Below, in pieces: positions 32,555 through 42,764 of a stretch of DNA of 64,000 nt (its first letter is position 1; each line of letters opens with the position of its first letter). The position numbers and the translations under genes are program-made. Under the pieces are notes generated by a model. That model saw only the letters and a program-made list of their open reading frames with translations. It ran no database searches and was not told the origin of the DNA. Source of the stretch: Argyresthia goedartella (Eukaryota > Arthropoda > Insecta > Lepidoptera > Argyresthiidae); the NCBI GenBank assembly GCA_949825045.1, contig OX463807.1, positions 14,099,501 to 14,163,500 of the forward strand, given 5' to 3'.

Positions 32555-34552
32555 GTGAGGCCGTGGATTTTGCCACTTTGTAACGTATAGTAACGCAGAA
32601 TATTCTACGTTACAGTAACACTAAAGTAACGCGAAAGTAATGGTGTATCTTTGTTAAGCTTATGTCATACTGATAAAAAAAAACTAGTGGGTACGGGATA
32701 TTAAATTTTTATTTTAAATGGTAATAAATTCTTTTTTAAATTCTAGGAACAAGAAAAGATAATCACTTAGTGTATTCTACAAAAAACTAGTGGGTACGGT
32801 GATAATAATTTTTTATTTCAATTGGTAACAAATTCTTTTTTAAATTCTAGGAACAAGAAACGAGAATCACTTAGTTTATTCTACAAAAAACTCGGTGATA
32901 ATAAATTTTTATTTTAAATGTGACTAATTCTTTTTTAAATTCAAGGAACAAGAAACGAGATCAAACATTTTTAACACGCCTCAATATATTATTATGTATA
33001 ATATGATTCTGAAAAACTTTCTGACTTTTTTTTTCTTTTTTTCGAAAATGAGAATCATTAAGAAAGTTGTTCAGTAATTTTATACGAGAGAGACAAAATA
33101 AAAAATAAATATTAGAAACAAATAAAATCAATTTTCTAACCTAAAAATGCAGTGCAACTGTCGGGTAGACAATTATTTAAAATATACTTCCTCGAAGTCA
33201 TCCGTTAAGTAATATATTTTTTGTTTTTCCGCCGCCGTCATAGGCATTTGTAAAAGTATTGTTAAAGTTATTAGTAAAGTTAAAGTTATTGCCAGAACCG
33301 AATTGTGTCATTTATCGACTTTACTTTAGATATTAGGGTGAGGTGAAAAGTAGGTCAAATTTTAGGAATTCAATTTTCTTTTTTGGGTAAACAATGATTT
33401 ATTTAATTAAATTTTTATTTAAAAAAATATATAAGTAATAAATTTTCATTTTGTATTTTAAGTAACTCAAATTAATGTTTGTAAGTTGCTGTTCTGTTGA
33501 TTTCTCGTCACTCGCTGTTAGTCGCTCACTTAGTAATACTATAACCTAAATTAATTATTTTTGACACCTTAAAACTTTAATTTACAGTCACACGTTTAAA
33601 TACTACCCTATAGAAAATATTTTTTTTCTCGTCTACAAATGTCATTTTGAAAAGACCTCACTGTAGCATTTTTTATTCCGACGGTTTTATAATAGCCAGT
33701 GAAATTAACAGTATGCACTAGTCTTTACAATGCTTCTACGTTACGTAACGTAGAATATTTGTTACTAGTAACATAGAAGTAACGTTTAAGTAACGTAGAA
33801 GCTCGATTTTCAAGAGGTTTATAGATTATAACTTCTAAATTAAGCCAAATTTGGAATAAATCTTTAAACTATCATCTACATTATCCATTTCGACACATAG
33901 TTTTACATAAACAATAGTTAAAAAGTCGATATTTACCTTTAATTCCACCAAAAAACACCTTTGATTTTTGCTGCCGAAACACAGGTCGTGCACTTGTCGC
34001 AATGTGTTCACGATTAAGATGGCGACTTTTTTTTTTCTTGGCCTGGATACTTGGTGTTGCCATAATCATTCCCAATTTCTACTTAAAACTAAATTTATAT
34101 GCTTGTGTCTCGAAATATCGGTAACGAAGAAAACAGTAACGTAGAAGTGAAATAATGGAGACAAATGTTTAAATGTTTGTTTGATTGATTAATGCATGTT
34201 TTCAATAGTTTTAAACCATGTTCTTGTATCTCAACAATCAGACAATTAGAATAAATGAAAACTGCTCAGTAGACTCATAAAATAAAGGTAAAAAATAGCG
34301 ATAAGTAAGTAGTCTACCATTAAAGACATCACTTTTTTAACTAAAATGAGGGCCCTTAAATATTCAGATTGGCGTTTTAACATGTTTATTTTACCATAAT
34401 CTGTTTAAAATATCCTAAATGAGATAAAATATAACTGAAAGAAGTTATTATGAGATCAGTGTTACAGTTGATCTAGTATTTTCTGTTTTATTTTATGATG
34501 AACATTGGAGACAATTTTCTTTTTTGAAAAGTGGCAAAATCCACGGCCTCAC
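32555..34552. mobile_element. 2.0-kb TIR DNA element, family unknown
   Basis: Perfect 25-bp inverted repeats: GTGAGGCCGTGGATTTTGCC+ACTTT at 32555-32579 and its complement at 34528-34552. Inside both ends lie repeated GTAACG/CGTTAC motifs (GTAACGTAGAA, TTCTACGTTAC), plausible transposase-binding repeats. A short minus ORF (33881-34075) begins MATPSIQAKKKKSRHLNREH after two upstream Mets and is Lys/Arg-rich, but no transposase domain was recognised. No clear TSD was found, so superfamily remains open. Confidence 0.65.
32676..32966. repeat. Three tandem ~100-bp repeats inside the TIR element
   Basis: Units at about 32676-32782, 32783-32884 and 32885-32966 share AAAAAACTAGTGGGTACGG, a TTTTTATTTTAAATGGTAA block, ATTCTTTTTTAAATTCTAGG and AACAAGAAACGAGAATCAC. 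The third unit lacks the first ~15 bases. Confidence 0.8.
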
Positions 34553-35171
34553 AGCCCTATTGACTAAGGCATAATCACATTTATAGGTACGTCATAGGCA
34601 GGACATAACAATTCCCTACCTACGCAATATCAAAATCAACTAATAAAACATTGTTATAGCTACATATACTTATGTTGCTTTGCCTGAAAATAAATTCGAG
34701 ATAATTCTCCTCGAGATTTCTTTTCTTCTCATCTTCGAAAGACCATTCAAAACATTCATTAACAATAACCTTCCACTTAACCCTGAAACTCTGTGAATAA
34801 GCCAACCCAAAACTTAACAATCCTAGAATTATTTTTACGTAGCTAAACTGCAAATATAATAAACCCGACAATAAACAAAAACTAAACACGTGCATGCCAT
34901 AAAAAGGCCATCTCACCAAACTCCCAGAAACTAGACAAAACAATGAAAAAGCTTCGAAGCACAAAAGGCCCACAACGTTCCCTCACACATCTGGCGCCCA
35001 TTCTATGGTGTCAGCTCATCTTGGAATTACCGGGAAACATTAGAATAAAAATAGATAAAGGCCAAACAGCATCTCCCATCATACCGGCCGTACACCTCTT
35101 AGAAACAACCCACACACACATTCATATTAGCTAAAACAGCATGAGGCTTTCTCCTGTAGTAATATCTTACA

Positions 35172-35486
35172 ATGGAAACTCTACCAATGCCCAGAGATGG
35201 AAACTGCCTGTTCCATGCAATTGCAGACCAAATCAACCATCTGTTTGGAGCGACGTTCAACCATACCCACATCAGAAGCGACTTAGCTAGATACGTGGAA
35301 GCTAACAGCAATTATCCACGCATCAAACTTGCGATCGACGCACCAAACGCAGAAGCTTTCACTGAGTACATAAAAAATCTCCACATACAGGGCACGTGGG
35401 GAGGTGAAGAAATTATCATAGCAGCCGCGGAGTTCTACGTAATAAGTGTAGCGATCCATCAACAATGGCCCATCAATCGTATATAG
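35172..35486 (+). pseudogene. OTU-like cysteine protease segment, copy 1
   Basis: A 104-residue ORF from ATG 35172. MPRDGNCLFHAIADQINHLF carries the OTU Asp and catalytic Cys in the DGNCLFHA motif; NHTHIRSDLARYV and GTWGGEEIIIAAAEF (the OTU GxWGG-xE--A block) and ISVAIHQQW follow. OTU proteases cleave ubiquitin-like isopeptide bonds; in transposons their role is unknown. The frame ends at 35486. The region after it, in another frame, reads NLTFSDSAYIIE where the other copy has the catalytic His, so the active site is incomplete. Confidence 0.7.
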
Positions 35487-36591
35487 CCCCCAACAAGAAT
35501 ATAACGCAGTCGGAACTATCAACTTGACCTTTTCCGACAGCGCATACATAATAGAGCCCCAAAACGTAATCAACAACCTATCAACAACCAGTCAAATCAA
35601 CAGCATCTCACTTTTCCCATACCAAAATACAGCGCGACAACCAAAGTACACTCAAGTTCCACCCGCCCCAAAAAAAGTATAATATGATAGCGGTAAATCT
35701 AAACACCTTCCCCCGGCCTACCCAAAATGCACAACTCAAGATAAGATGACCAATAACTTTGATACTTATCGTACCGACACATACACTCACACGCCACAAA
35801 CACATGCATCCCCCTCCGCCGGGTCAGATACAACCGGGTACTTCATCTTTATGGCCTTGTTCACGGACTGAACCTCGACCCGAGTCACGGACCTAACTAA
35901 TATGCACTAATGAAGTAAATTGAAGTAGGTGATATCAGTGCAATGAGTCTCACTAGCTGAGCAACAACCTGGTGAGATCGCTGCGATTATGATAGCCCTA
36001 ACTCAGATCAAAAGGCAAAACGAACTCTATATATGGCAGGTAACCCCCTTCGTAATGCTAAATACCATTTCATAAACAGATACCACGCTCGCTTCAAATT
36101 ACTACGCCAACTCCAAACTATCCCACAGGCACAGTGCCGTACTAGTAGGTAGGAGATAGGTATACTAAATACAAAACTAGGCAGGAACCTACCCAATAAC
36201 AGTAAAACAAAACTTAACTATTTCTAACTTTATCCGGTCCGACAAGCCCACAAAAATAAAACAATAATGCAAGCCCGTCTCCTACATAACTGCATATTCT
36301 GAGAAATAGCGAGAAACAGCCAACAATTGCACATCATAAAAGGATCATTTCACCATCTTCCAGAAAACAGGCAATTAACAAAAGACTTCCACTGATGAAC
36401 AATAACAACAATAAAATCGGAGACTTTTTGTCCTAAGCGGCTCTCTACCGAGAATAAGGGCGCACGAAGATACGCACAAACTTTGACAATCGCAACCCGT
36501 ACGATCAGGTTATCGTAGGACAAAGGTAGTTCAAATAAATCACGCTTTCTCTAAGTACTTTCATTCAACAACATCCCAAGAAGATAACCTA
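35487..36591 (+). other. Spacer between OTU copies, second copy of the upstream repeat unit
   Basis: 36335-36380 (ATAAAAGGATCATTTCACCAT, TTCCAGAAAACAGG) parallels 34899-34940 (ATAAAAAGGCCATCTCACCA), and CAACCTGGTGAG at about 35966 parallels 32426. So the whole ~1.4-kb block was duplicated in tandem, not just the protease. No intact ORF. Confidence 0.5.
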
Positions 36592-37525
36592 ATGGAAGCC
36601 TTACCAATGCTGAGATGGTAACTGCCTATTCACCGCAATTGCTGACCAAATTAATCACCTATATCAATTAACATGCAACCACACTCACATTCGTAAGGAC
36701 CTAGTAAAATATGTAGAAGAAAACGGCGATGAACAGAACAAAGTTCGCAATCACTGAGCCTGAAATCCTCAACAACTCAACACTGAAAATCTACGCAATT
36801 ACGGTACTTGGGCTGGAGAGGAGATTATAATACCAGCTGCCGAATACTTTCTAGTTAACGCAACAATCCACCAGCAAAATACACCATCGCTCACATTCAC
36901 GCCCAAGAATCCAGCGGATGCAGTGAAATCTATCAACCTTAACGTCACAGGACACCATTACGACAGCGTATACTTGCTTGAATTGCCAAATTTACCCACG
37001 GATCAAGCAACCGATAACCAAACTGATGACACCATACTTTCCCCGATACTTAATGCAACACCCATGACCTCCTCAGGGTCAACCATAACATCAACAGAAG
37101 ACATCTCAGACAACACCGGATATACGATGATACGAAACAGCCCCATATTTAAACCACAAGTCGCATGCGAGCGTATGCGCTTTGCTACTTGGAACGTTAG
37201 AGGATGCGCCGAAATAACTAAAAGACTCAACATTAATGCGGAATTGACTAACAGAAACATACATATAGCCTATATACAGGAAACAAACATGATACATATG
37301 TCAATACACTATCTCTGGTATCTGTATGCTCGCATCGGACAAGACGCTATAAAGAAATACAGGAAAAAGGGAATTATAGGAACAAACCTCCTCCACAATA
37401 TTGCACACAAATATTTTAAAAGTTACATCAAAAGAAAATGCATGTACAAGGGCGAGCTCGTCTCTAAAAATATATTTCTTCCAGCAAAACAAGGCATTAC
37501 GGGAATTACTATCATAAAAGGGTAG
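36592..37525 (+). pseudogene. OTU-like segment copy 2 fused to endonuclease N terminus
   Basis: A diverged repeat of 35172-35486, about 1.42 kb downstream. It keeps DGNCLFTAIADQINHL after a one-base frame change and includes several stops, then NYGTWAGEEIIIPAAEYF-like sequence. The open frame 36923-37525 supplies the missing end, INLNVTGHHYDSVYLLELP, with the His of the OTU HYDSV motif. A Thr/Ser-rich linker leads to MRFATWNVRGCAEITKRLN and HIAYIQET, the first Asn and the Glu of an apurinic-type LINE endonuclease. The rest of the endonuclease is deleted; 37310-37525 looks like a later polymerase part. Confidence 0.65.
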
Positions 37526-37639
37526 GCAGTGCACAATAATTACTATAATTAAAATGCCTAGGAATAAATTAAAATATCTGTAAAATACAGATAGCAAATA
37601 AGAAATAATTACCGATATATTATACATAAACTTTACACA

Positions 37640-37869
37640 TAATAATATAAATACAATAACTTTTACGAAAGAGACAGGTAGTGCTCTTTGATATGTTTCT
37701 TAAAAGAAAAAAGAGTCGGACTGTCTCTTATAGTGCAAAGAGGTGCGTTCCAGAGTCGGACTGCCCGCAACCTGAAAGAGCGTTTATAAGCAGCGCTGCT
37801 ATGCCGCGGAGTAGCTAAAAGTGAATAATTAAATATCATCGGAGAAATATCTACTTTTAAGTTTGCCTG
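37640..37869 (-). pseudogene. Antisense LINE C-terminal scrap
   Basis: On the minus strand the C-terminal end of a Jockey/CR1-like RT protein is readable: RHSSAAYKRSFRLRAVRLWN, APLCTIRDSPTLFSFKKHIK and EHYLSLS, then a stop. The same family ends the fragment at 40555-41490 (AAYEHGFRIRAVRLWNELPC). Its inner edge is the inverted repeat at 37851-37895. Confidence 0.75.
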
Positions 37870-37895
37870 GCATGAGCAGGCAAACTTAAAAGTAG
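37851..37895. repeat. Perfect 19-bp inverted repeat, 7-bp loop
   Basis: CTACTTTTAAGTTTGCCTG (37851-37869) and its exact complement (37877-37895) around GCATGAG. It marks the junction between the antisense LINE scrap and the plus-strand RT remainder, as a fold-back during reverse transcription or repair would leave. Confidence 0.9.
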
Positions 37896-38660
37896 AAAGA
37901 CGAAAATTCTTATAAGATACCCCATAAACAACCAGTGTATTGGACGGAGTTCCAATACGAACCGTAAACGAAATCAAATATCTCGGCACATATATTACGG
38001 CAGGACATAGAACACAATAAAAAAGAGGTGCCGGCAAGCCATATGCAATTCCAAGGCCCTAATGCATTTTATAAAGAAATCCAACATGGACTGGAATATA
38101 GTGCGCCTGATTTACAAAATGGTCATTGCACTGTTTATAAAATACGGGCAAAAAGCGGCAACTCTCACTAAAGCAAACAATTGACAGTCAGTTCTTGACT
38201 AAGAAAATATGAACGCCTGATCCTCAGAGACATGTTTGAGAACGCCAGAAGCTATCCAAGATACCACAAAATTCATGACTGACTACAAGGCAAAACGATA
38301 ACCAAACGAATCAAAAACCACCGGATGTGTTACTACACATATTTTGCGACGCCCACAACAGCACTTACTACACGCTCCATTCAAATACGAAGCAAGGAAG
38401 AAGAAAGTCGGCCGACTTATATACCCCTGGAAAGATTTCCTTAAGCATGACATCAAATACAACGGTGAAGAACACAGTTACTGGACAGAATCATCACACA
38501 ACAGGGACGAAGTCAGGATGGCCTAGAGGCAAATATACCGTATTCCAGAAACAGACAGCGAAAGCGAAACTGGGAACTTACCGGATAACCCAAACGAACA
38601 CGACTCAGGAAACTCAACTAATAACAATAACTGAAATAAGAAGGAAAACAAGAACTTGAA
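37896..38660 (+). pseudogene. RT thumb and C-terminal remnant of the OTU-type LINE
   Basis: Broken plus-strand frames: GVPIRTVNEIKYLGTYIT (the post-catalytic KYLG block of LINE RTs), MDWNIVRLIYKMVIALFIKY, CVTTHILRRPQQHLLHAPFK and KKKVGRLIYPWKDFLKHDIK, the latter the typical basic C-terminal tail. Stops and frameshifts interrupt it; an Asn/Ser-rich end leads into the (ATTC)n tail. Confidence 0.6.
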
Positions 38661-38863
38661 GAAAACAACAGCTGCTCTCCAAATCCCACATCCTCCACAT
38701 TCCACATATCCTATATTGGCTTCAGGCTGAAGAGTCGGTCGATTGAATTCACTATCCTTCCCCTCCTATAGAGCAGGTCATTCCGCCCCCCCTCAAAACT
38801 TGTGCCCTCTGGTATGCCGGCCGAAAAACCGGAACAGGTTTAGAACCCTGGCTGGAGAAGCAC

Positions 38864-38890
38864 CATTCATTCATTCATTCATTCATTCAT
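38864..38890 (+). repeat. (ATTC)n tail of the OTU-type LINE
   Basis: Seven ATTC units directly before the right-hand direct repeat. Confidence 0.9.
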
Positions 38891-39101
38891 AGCTGATTCA
38901 TACTTTATTATGAACGTTATATCCTTATAAAACTTTTGCTTTTTTTGCTTTTAGATCTTATTACAATGATTCAAATCATCACGCAAACTTTTGGAAACAC
39001 CATGCCTATTATAGTATGACAAAGACATACTCTTTCTCGCTCAGTCGCGGTTAGTGTGTGTTCGCCTTCGCCATCGCCACTACTAGATTTCCGGCTCAAA
39101 G

Positions 39102-39310
39102 GACCAAGGCTTAAGGCGATAAGGTTTATATTCGCCTATTATTGACATTTAAGACTGAAAGACGTACGGGTGGTTTGGTCAACTGTGTATTTGCCAATCA
39201 AATGTGGACCAAATGTTAAGGTGATAATTAAGATTGCTATTCACCTGATAGTGACATTTTAAATCTGGAAGACATCTGGTTTGTTGGTTTGTTCTCACTC
39301 AACTGTGTTT
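39102..39310 (+). repeat. Imperfect tandem duplication, ~106-bp unit
   Basis: ACCAAGGCTTAAGGCGATAA ... TGACATTTAAGACTGAAAGACG ... GTCAACTGTGT at 39102-39193 parallels ACCAAATGTTAAGGTGATAA ... TGACATTTTAAATCTGGAAGAC ... CTCAACTGTGT at 39208-39308. Confidence 0.7.
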
Positions 39311-39655
39311 TGTGTAGCCTGGGCAGAGAGAGATTTGTTTGGGGAGTGAGATATGATTGTTTTATTTTTTATTTTTTTTTTATTTTTTTTTATTACATCA
39401 ACAAAAATCCACAGCCGTGCTTAAATGTAATCTTAAAAAGTGATCTTTTGATACATTGTAGGTTTATGAAGCTGAGACCAAAAACTAATATGCGACGAAC
39501 TCAATGAGATACTGGAAATTAAGTGGCGTTGCAGTAAGGTAAGGTTGACATGGTGCTACTTTTGCTGTAATTTAAAAATTAATGTAGGTAAGTTTTTACA
39601 GATCAGATCAACTCTGACTTTTACCTTCTATATTTCCTTCTATTAAATTCAAAAT

Positions 39656-39775
39656 AACCATCCGCTTGAAAGTAGGTTTACTTTTGCAGAATGGGTCAAA
39701 GCCAGAGACGAATTTAACCATCCGCTTGAAAGTAGGTTTACTTTTGCAGAATGGGTCAAAGCCAGAGAAGAATTT
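39656..39775 (+). repeat. 60-bp tandem duplication
   Basis: Units 39656-39715 and 39716-39775 (AACCATCCGCTTGAAAGTAG...AGAATTT) differ at one base (GACG versus GAAG). Very recent. Confidence 0.97.
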
Positions 39776-40498
39776 GTTGTATGTACATATGAGGTAGCCT
39801 GATACACGTACAGTTAGCTGCATAATTAGTGCGCGAGAAGGGAATAGAAAATAGCTTAGTATATCTGGTCCGTGTCGACGGCACAGACAGTTTTAGAATT
39901 TCAGTAACTAAACGGGGGCAGTCCAGAGCACCAGAGCATACGTCCTGCAGGAGCGACATATCGGCCACAACACGGCGCTCGGTTAGCGTAAGTAGATTGT
40001 AGTGTTTGCAGGAATCTGCGTAGTCCGAGATTGGCCTATGTGTGCGGTAGTTAAGAAACTTGAGGAACTTCTGTTGCATAGACTCGATCTCTTTTACGTG
40101 AGTTATGTATTGTGGATTCCAAACAGAGCTACAGTATTTAAGTACACTACGAACGTAGGCGAAATAAAAAATCTATATGCAGGCGGGGTAAGTGAATTCC
40201 TTACAAGCACGCGTTACAAAACCAAGATTCCTGTATGCTTTCTTTATAATAGTTTCAAAGTGAGCCGAGAATGTCATTTTCGAGTCAAGAATGATGCCGA
40301 GGTCCGTAACAGTTTTGCCTTTGGTTACATTGTTCAGTTGGTAGTCAAACAGAACCTTTTTGGTTTTTCTTGTAAAACTTACGTGAACACACTTGGTTGT
40401 GTTTACACCTATCCTGTTCCGGGCGTAATATTCGCCTAGACGGTTAAGAAAGATCCTTTTGTAGATGTTGGGTATCAAGATGAGTTTTAACATTAATA
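39776..40498 (-). pseudogene. Jockey/CR1-like LINE, RT C-terminal half (3' of the mariner insertion)
   Basis: Minus-strand frames continue the RT interrupted by the mariner: NRLGEYYARNRIGVNTTKCV, VTDLGIILDSKMTFSAHFE, KKAYRNLGFVTRACKEF, then in a shifted frame IESMQQKFLKFLNYRTH-like sequence, LTLTERRVVADMSLLQDV and FSIPFSRTNYAANC. These are the finger-to-C-terminus blocks of Jockey-group elements. Its other half is at 42765-43450. Confidence 0.75.
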
Positions 40499-40554
40499 TA
40501 CATAGTCAGGTCATAAGTTCTGTCACATGTGCAATATGAAATAATTTAGACATG

Positions 40555-41490
40555 TTTATTATTTATGTAAACATCTATATATAATGAGGTCAGCAGGCGA
40601 GTTTACGCAACTTTTCATTCCCTCAGGAGACTTCAGAACTTTCTTCCTCGCCAGACCAAAATAACTCTCGCTCAGTCCCTTCTTCTCCCCCTCATTGATT
40701 ATGCTGATGTTTGCTGGGTGAGCGCAAATGAAGAACAACTGAACAAACTCGAATGACTTCAAAATCTCGGGATTCGGTTCATCTTTGGACTGCGCAAGTA
40801 TGACCACGTATCTCAGCATCGCAGGGAGCTGAAGTGGCTACCGATTCGGCTTCGACGGCACTCTCATATCCTGTGTTTCCTTTATAATATTTTGTGGAAC
40901 CCTCGTTACCCTAACTTCCTACGTGATCGCTTCGAATTTATTTCTTCATGCAGGCCTCGGAGAACTCATATGGCGTCTACGCTCAAAGCTCCAGATCGCT
41001 CCACTGCAGCCTACGAGCACGGGTTCAGAATCCGAGCCGTACGACTGTGGAATGAGCTTCCTTGCACTATCAGGGACAGTCGATCTCTAAATATATTCAA
41101 AAACCGGCTAAAGAAGCACTATCTCTCCCTTTCCAGTTAGATAATATATATATATATATACACATATATTTGTATGTATTAGTTTATTATACGGTTTATT
41201 CATATTTTTACGTTGTATTTAAGTAATTGTGTATGCAGTCTATTTTTAGCAATTAGGGTTATCAGTATAATACATATTGTTTGTAGTATATATTAGTCGT
41301 AGTATTTATAGAGTTTTATTGTACGCGCAGGTCTTCCCCCGCTCAATCATCACCTCTCCTACCATCTTGGTTTGCTGGAAGAAATCTCTTTTGAGAGATA
41401 AGCTCGCCTTTGTACATGTTTTTTTCTATTATAAGTTATCTGTATGACTGTTTTGTGTAGTACAATAAAGAAATTACAAATTATATAGCA
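40555..41490 (+). pseudogene. 5'-truncated Jockey/CR1-like LINE 3' fragment inside the mariner
   Basis: Plus-strand frame: IDYADVCWVSANEEQLNKLE, an in-frame TGA (about 40757), LQNLGIRFIFGLRKYDHVSQ, HRRELKWLPIRLRRHSHILC, then the open part LWNPRYPNFLRDRFEF, RIRAVRLWNELPCTIRDSRS and FKNRLKKHYLSLSS with a stop at 41138. The 3' UTR has a TA microsatellite and AATAAAG near 41463. Same family as the scrap at 37640-37869. Confidence 0.78.
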
Positions 41491-41531
41491 AAATGAACTT
41501 AATAAAACATAGATTCTTATGGTAATCAAGT

Positions 41532-42652
41532 TTATTCAAAATGACCCCCGCGATTTTGAATACAGGCCTTTATTCTGCGCGGCCAGTCGTCTATCGCAGC
41601 ACGAGCGAGGTCCATGTCAATATCGGCGGCTGCCTTAATCAAGGATGCCTTGAGTGACTCCAAATCAGGATGAGGCTTTGAGCAGGCCTTTTCCTCCAAG
41701 TGTTGCCATATCTTGTAATCTAACGGACTCAAATCTGGACTGGAGGAGGGCCAGTCTTCGTGCCGGATGAAGTCGATTTCACGCGCCGCCAGCCAGTCTT
41801 GTGTGTTTTTTGCTCTATGAGCTGGCGCAGAATCTTGTTGGAATACCCAGTGCCTGTTATTAAACATGGTATGAGAAACAGGTTCCACAAGGTTCTTGAG
41901 GACTGTATTTTGATACACAACTGGATTCGTTTTTACGCCTTTCTCACACAATGTACCTCAGGTTAAGCCCCAATAAGAGACTCCCAACCAAACCATGAGC
42001 GAGGATGGAAAATGACCTCGTTGGACACGCGGAATACGGTTGCTCGCTTCTTCACTGCTGTGTGCGTACACCTTATCATTTTGTTTGTTGTAGCTCTCTT
42101 CCACGGTGAAAATTTTTCATCCGAAAAAAGAATTTCCCGATGCTTTTTTCCCGCGTACCGCTTCAACAAAGCGCGGCATCTCTTCAGTCTCAGGTCCATT
42201 AAACGAGCGTCCAAACGATGTCCTGTTTTTCTTTGATATGCCTTAGGGCATATCAAAGAAAAACAGGGTGTTAAAGGAAGACTTAGGGCTTAGGCCCTAA
42301 GTCTTCCTTTAACACCCTTTTCACCGTGGTCCTGCTTAACCCCATCTGAAGGGCCAACAGTTTCTGCTTACGTATGGGATTTCTTTGAATTTCTTTCCTT
42401 CACAGCTTTTATCACTGCTGGAGTCCTAACAGAGCGAGGACGACCACTTCTTGACCTGTCATCTACACTAGAGTCTTCATTGTATCGTTTTATGGTACGA
42501 TAAACGAATCTTTTGGTTATATTCAAATTTTTCAGTAAGTCGAAAATCTGAATTGGCGCGTAACCGCAACGATGCAACGCAATAAATGCGACACGGTCTT
42601 CTTTAAGTGTCCACTCCATATTTAAAAATGAGGAAAATTCTAAAAAGTACAT
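41532..42652 (-). pseudogene. Mariner transposase, disrupted
   Basis: N-terminal helix-turn-helix region from ATG 42616 or 42652: MEWTLKEDRVAFIALHRCGY, NITKRFVYRTIKRYNEDSSV, RSGRPRSVRTP. The catalytic part is AYQRKTGHRLDARLMDLRLK, ILFSDEKFS (first Asp), WVFQQDSAPAHRAKNTQDWL (second Asp), WPSSSPDLSPLDYKIW (third Asp); 37 residues separate the last two, giving DD37D, the signature of maT elements. A 49-bp palindromic insertion at 42222-42317 breaks the frame between the DNA-binding and catalytic parts, and a one-base shift occurs near 41960. Confidence 0.85.
42222..42317. repeat. Two adjoining perfect hairpins, both with TTAG loops
   Basis: Hairpin 1: 42222-42242 and 42247-42267 (21-bp arms, CCTGTTTTTCTTTGATATGC...). 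Hairpin 2: 42266-42289 and 42294-42317 (24-bp arms, GGGTGTTAAAGGAAGACTTA...). Both loops read TTAG. On the transposase strand the outer arms are the original coding sequence (VLKEDLG and AYQRKTG flanks), and the inner arms are inverted copies of each. Confidence 0.95.
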
Positions 42653-42764
42653 ATTTTAATTTTCATGAAAAATTCGAAATTCTAATTCAATAAACTTTTT
42701 TGTGGCCAGCGTTCTAAATTCAAAAGTTTTTATTGTGTGACAGAACTTATGACCTGACTGTGTA

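Larger units (their letters stand above)
32085..38886 (+). mobile_element. OTU-protease-bearing non-LTR retrotransposon, rearranged
   Basis: A 26-base direct repeat (32059-32084 and 38887-38912, containing CATAGCTGATTCATACTTTA) brackets the region, and the right end has an (ATTC)n tail (38864-38890), as expected for a plus-strand LINE. Inside, in order: a leader/ORF1-like part with a possible intron (32311-32554), a 2-kb TIR element (32555-34552), an OTU segment (35172-35486), a diverged repeat of the same segment (36592-36985), an endonuclease start (37178-37297), a scrambled RT region with an antisense LINE scrap, and an RT C-terminal part (37896-38660). Most of the RT is missing. Clade not assigned. 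Confidence 0.7.
40499..42764 (-). mobile_element. maT-type mariner (DD37D) with TIRs and TA target
   Basis: Inverted ends TACA(T/C)AGTCAGGTCATAAG...TTCTGTCACA at 40499-40528 and 42735-42764, flanked by TA (40497-40498, 42765-42766). The transposase is on the minus strand. The element sits exactly after the RT catalytic box of the host LINE. It contains a foreign LINE fragment (about 40555-41490) and a double hairpin (42222-42317), so it is dead. Confidence 0.88.

Noticed and set aside
32085..38886. Helitron, suggested by the OTU domain
   Set aside because: No Rep/helicase motif, no TC...CTRR ends; instead a LINE endonuclease, RT tail, (ATTC)n tail and long direct repeats.
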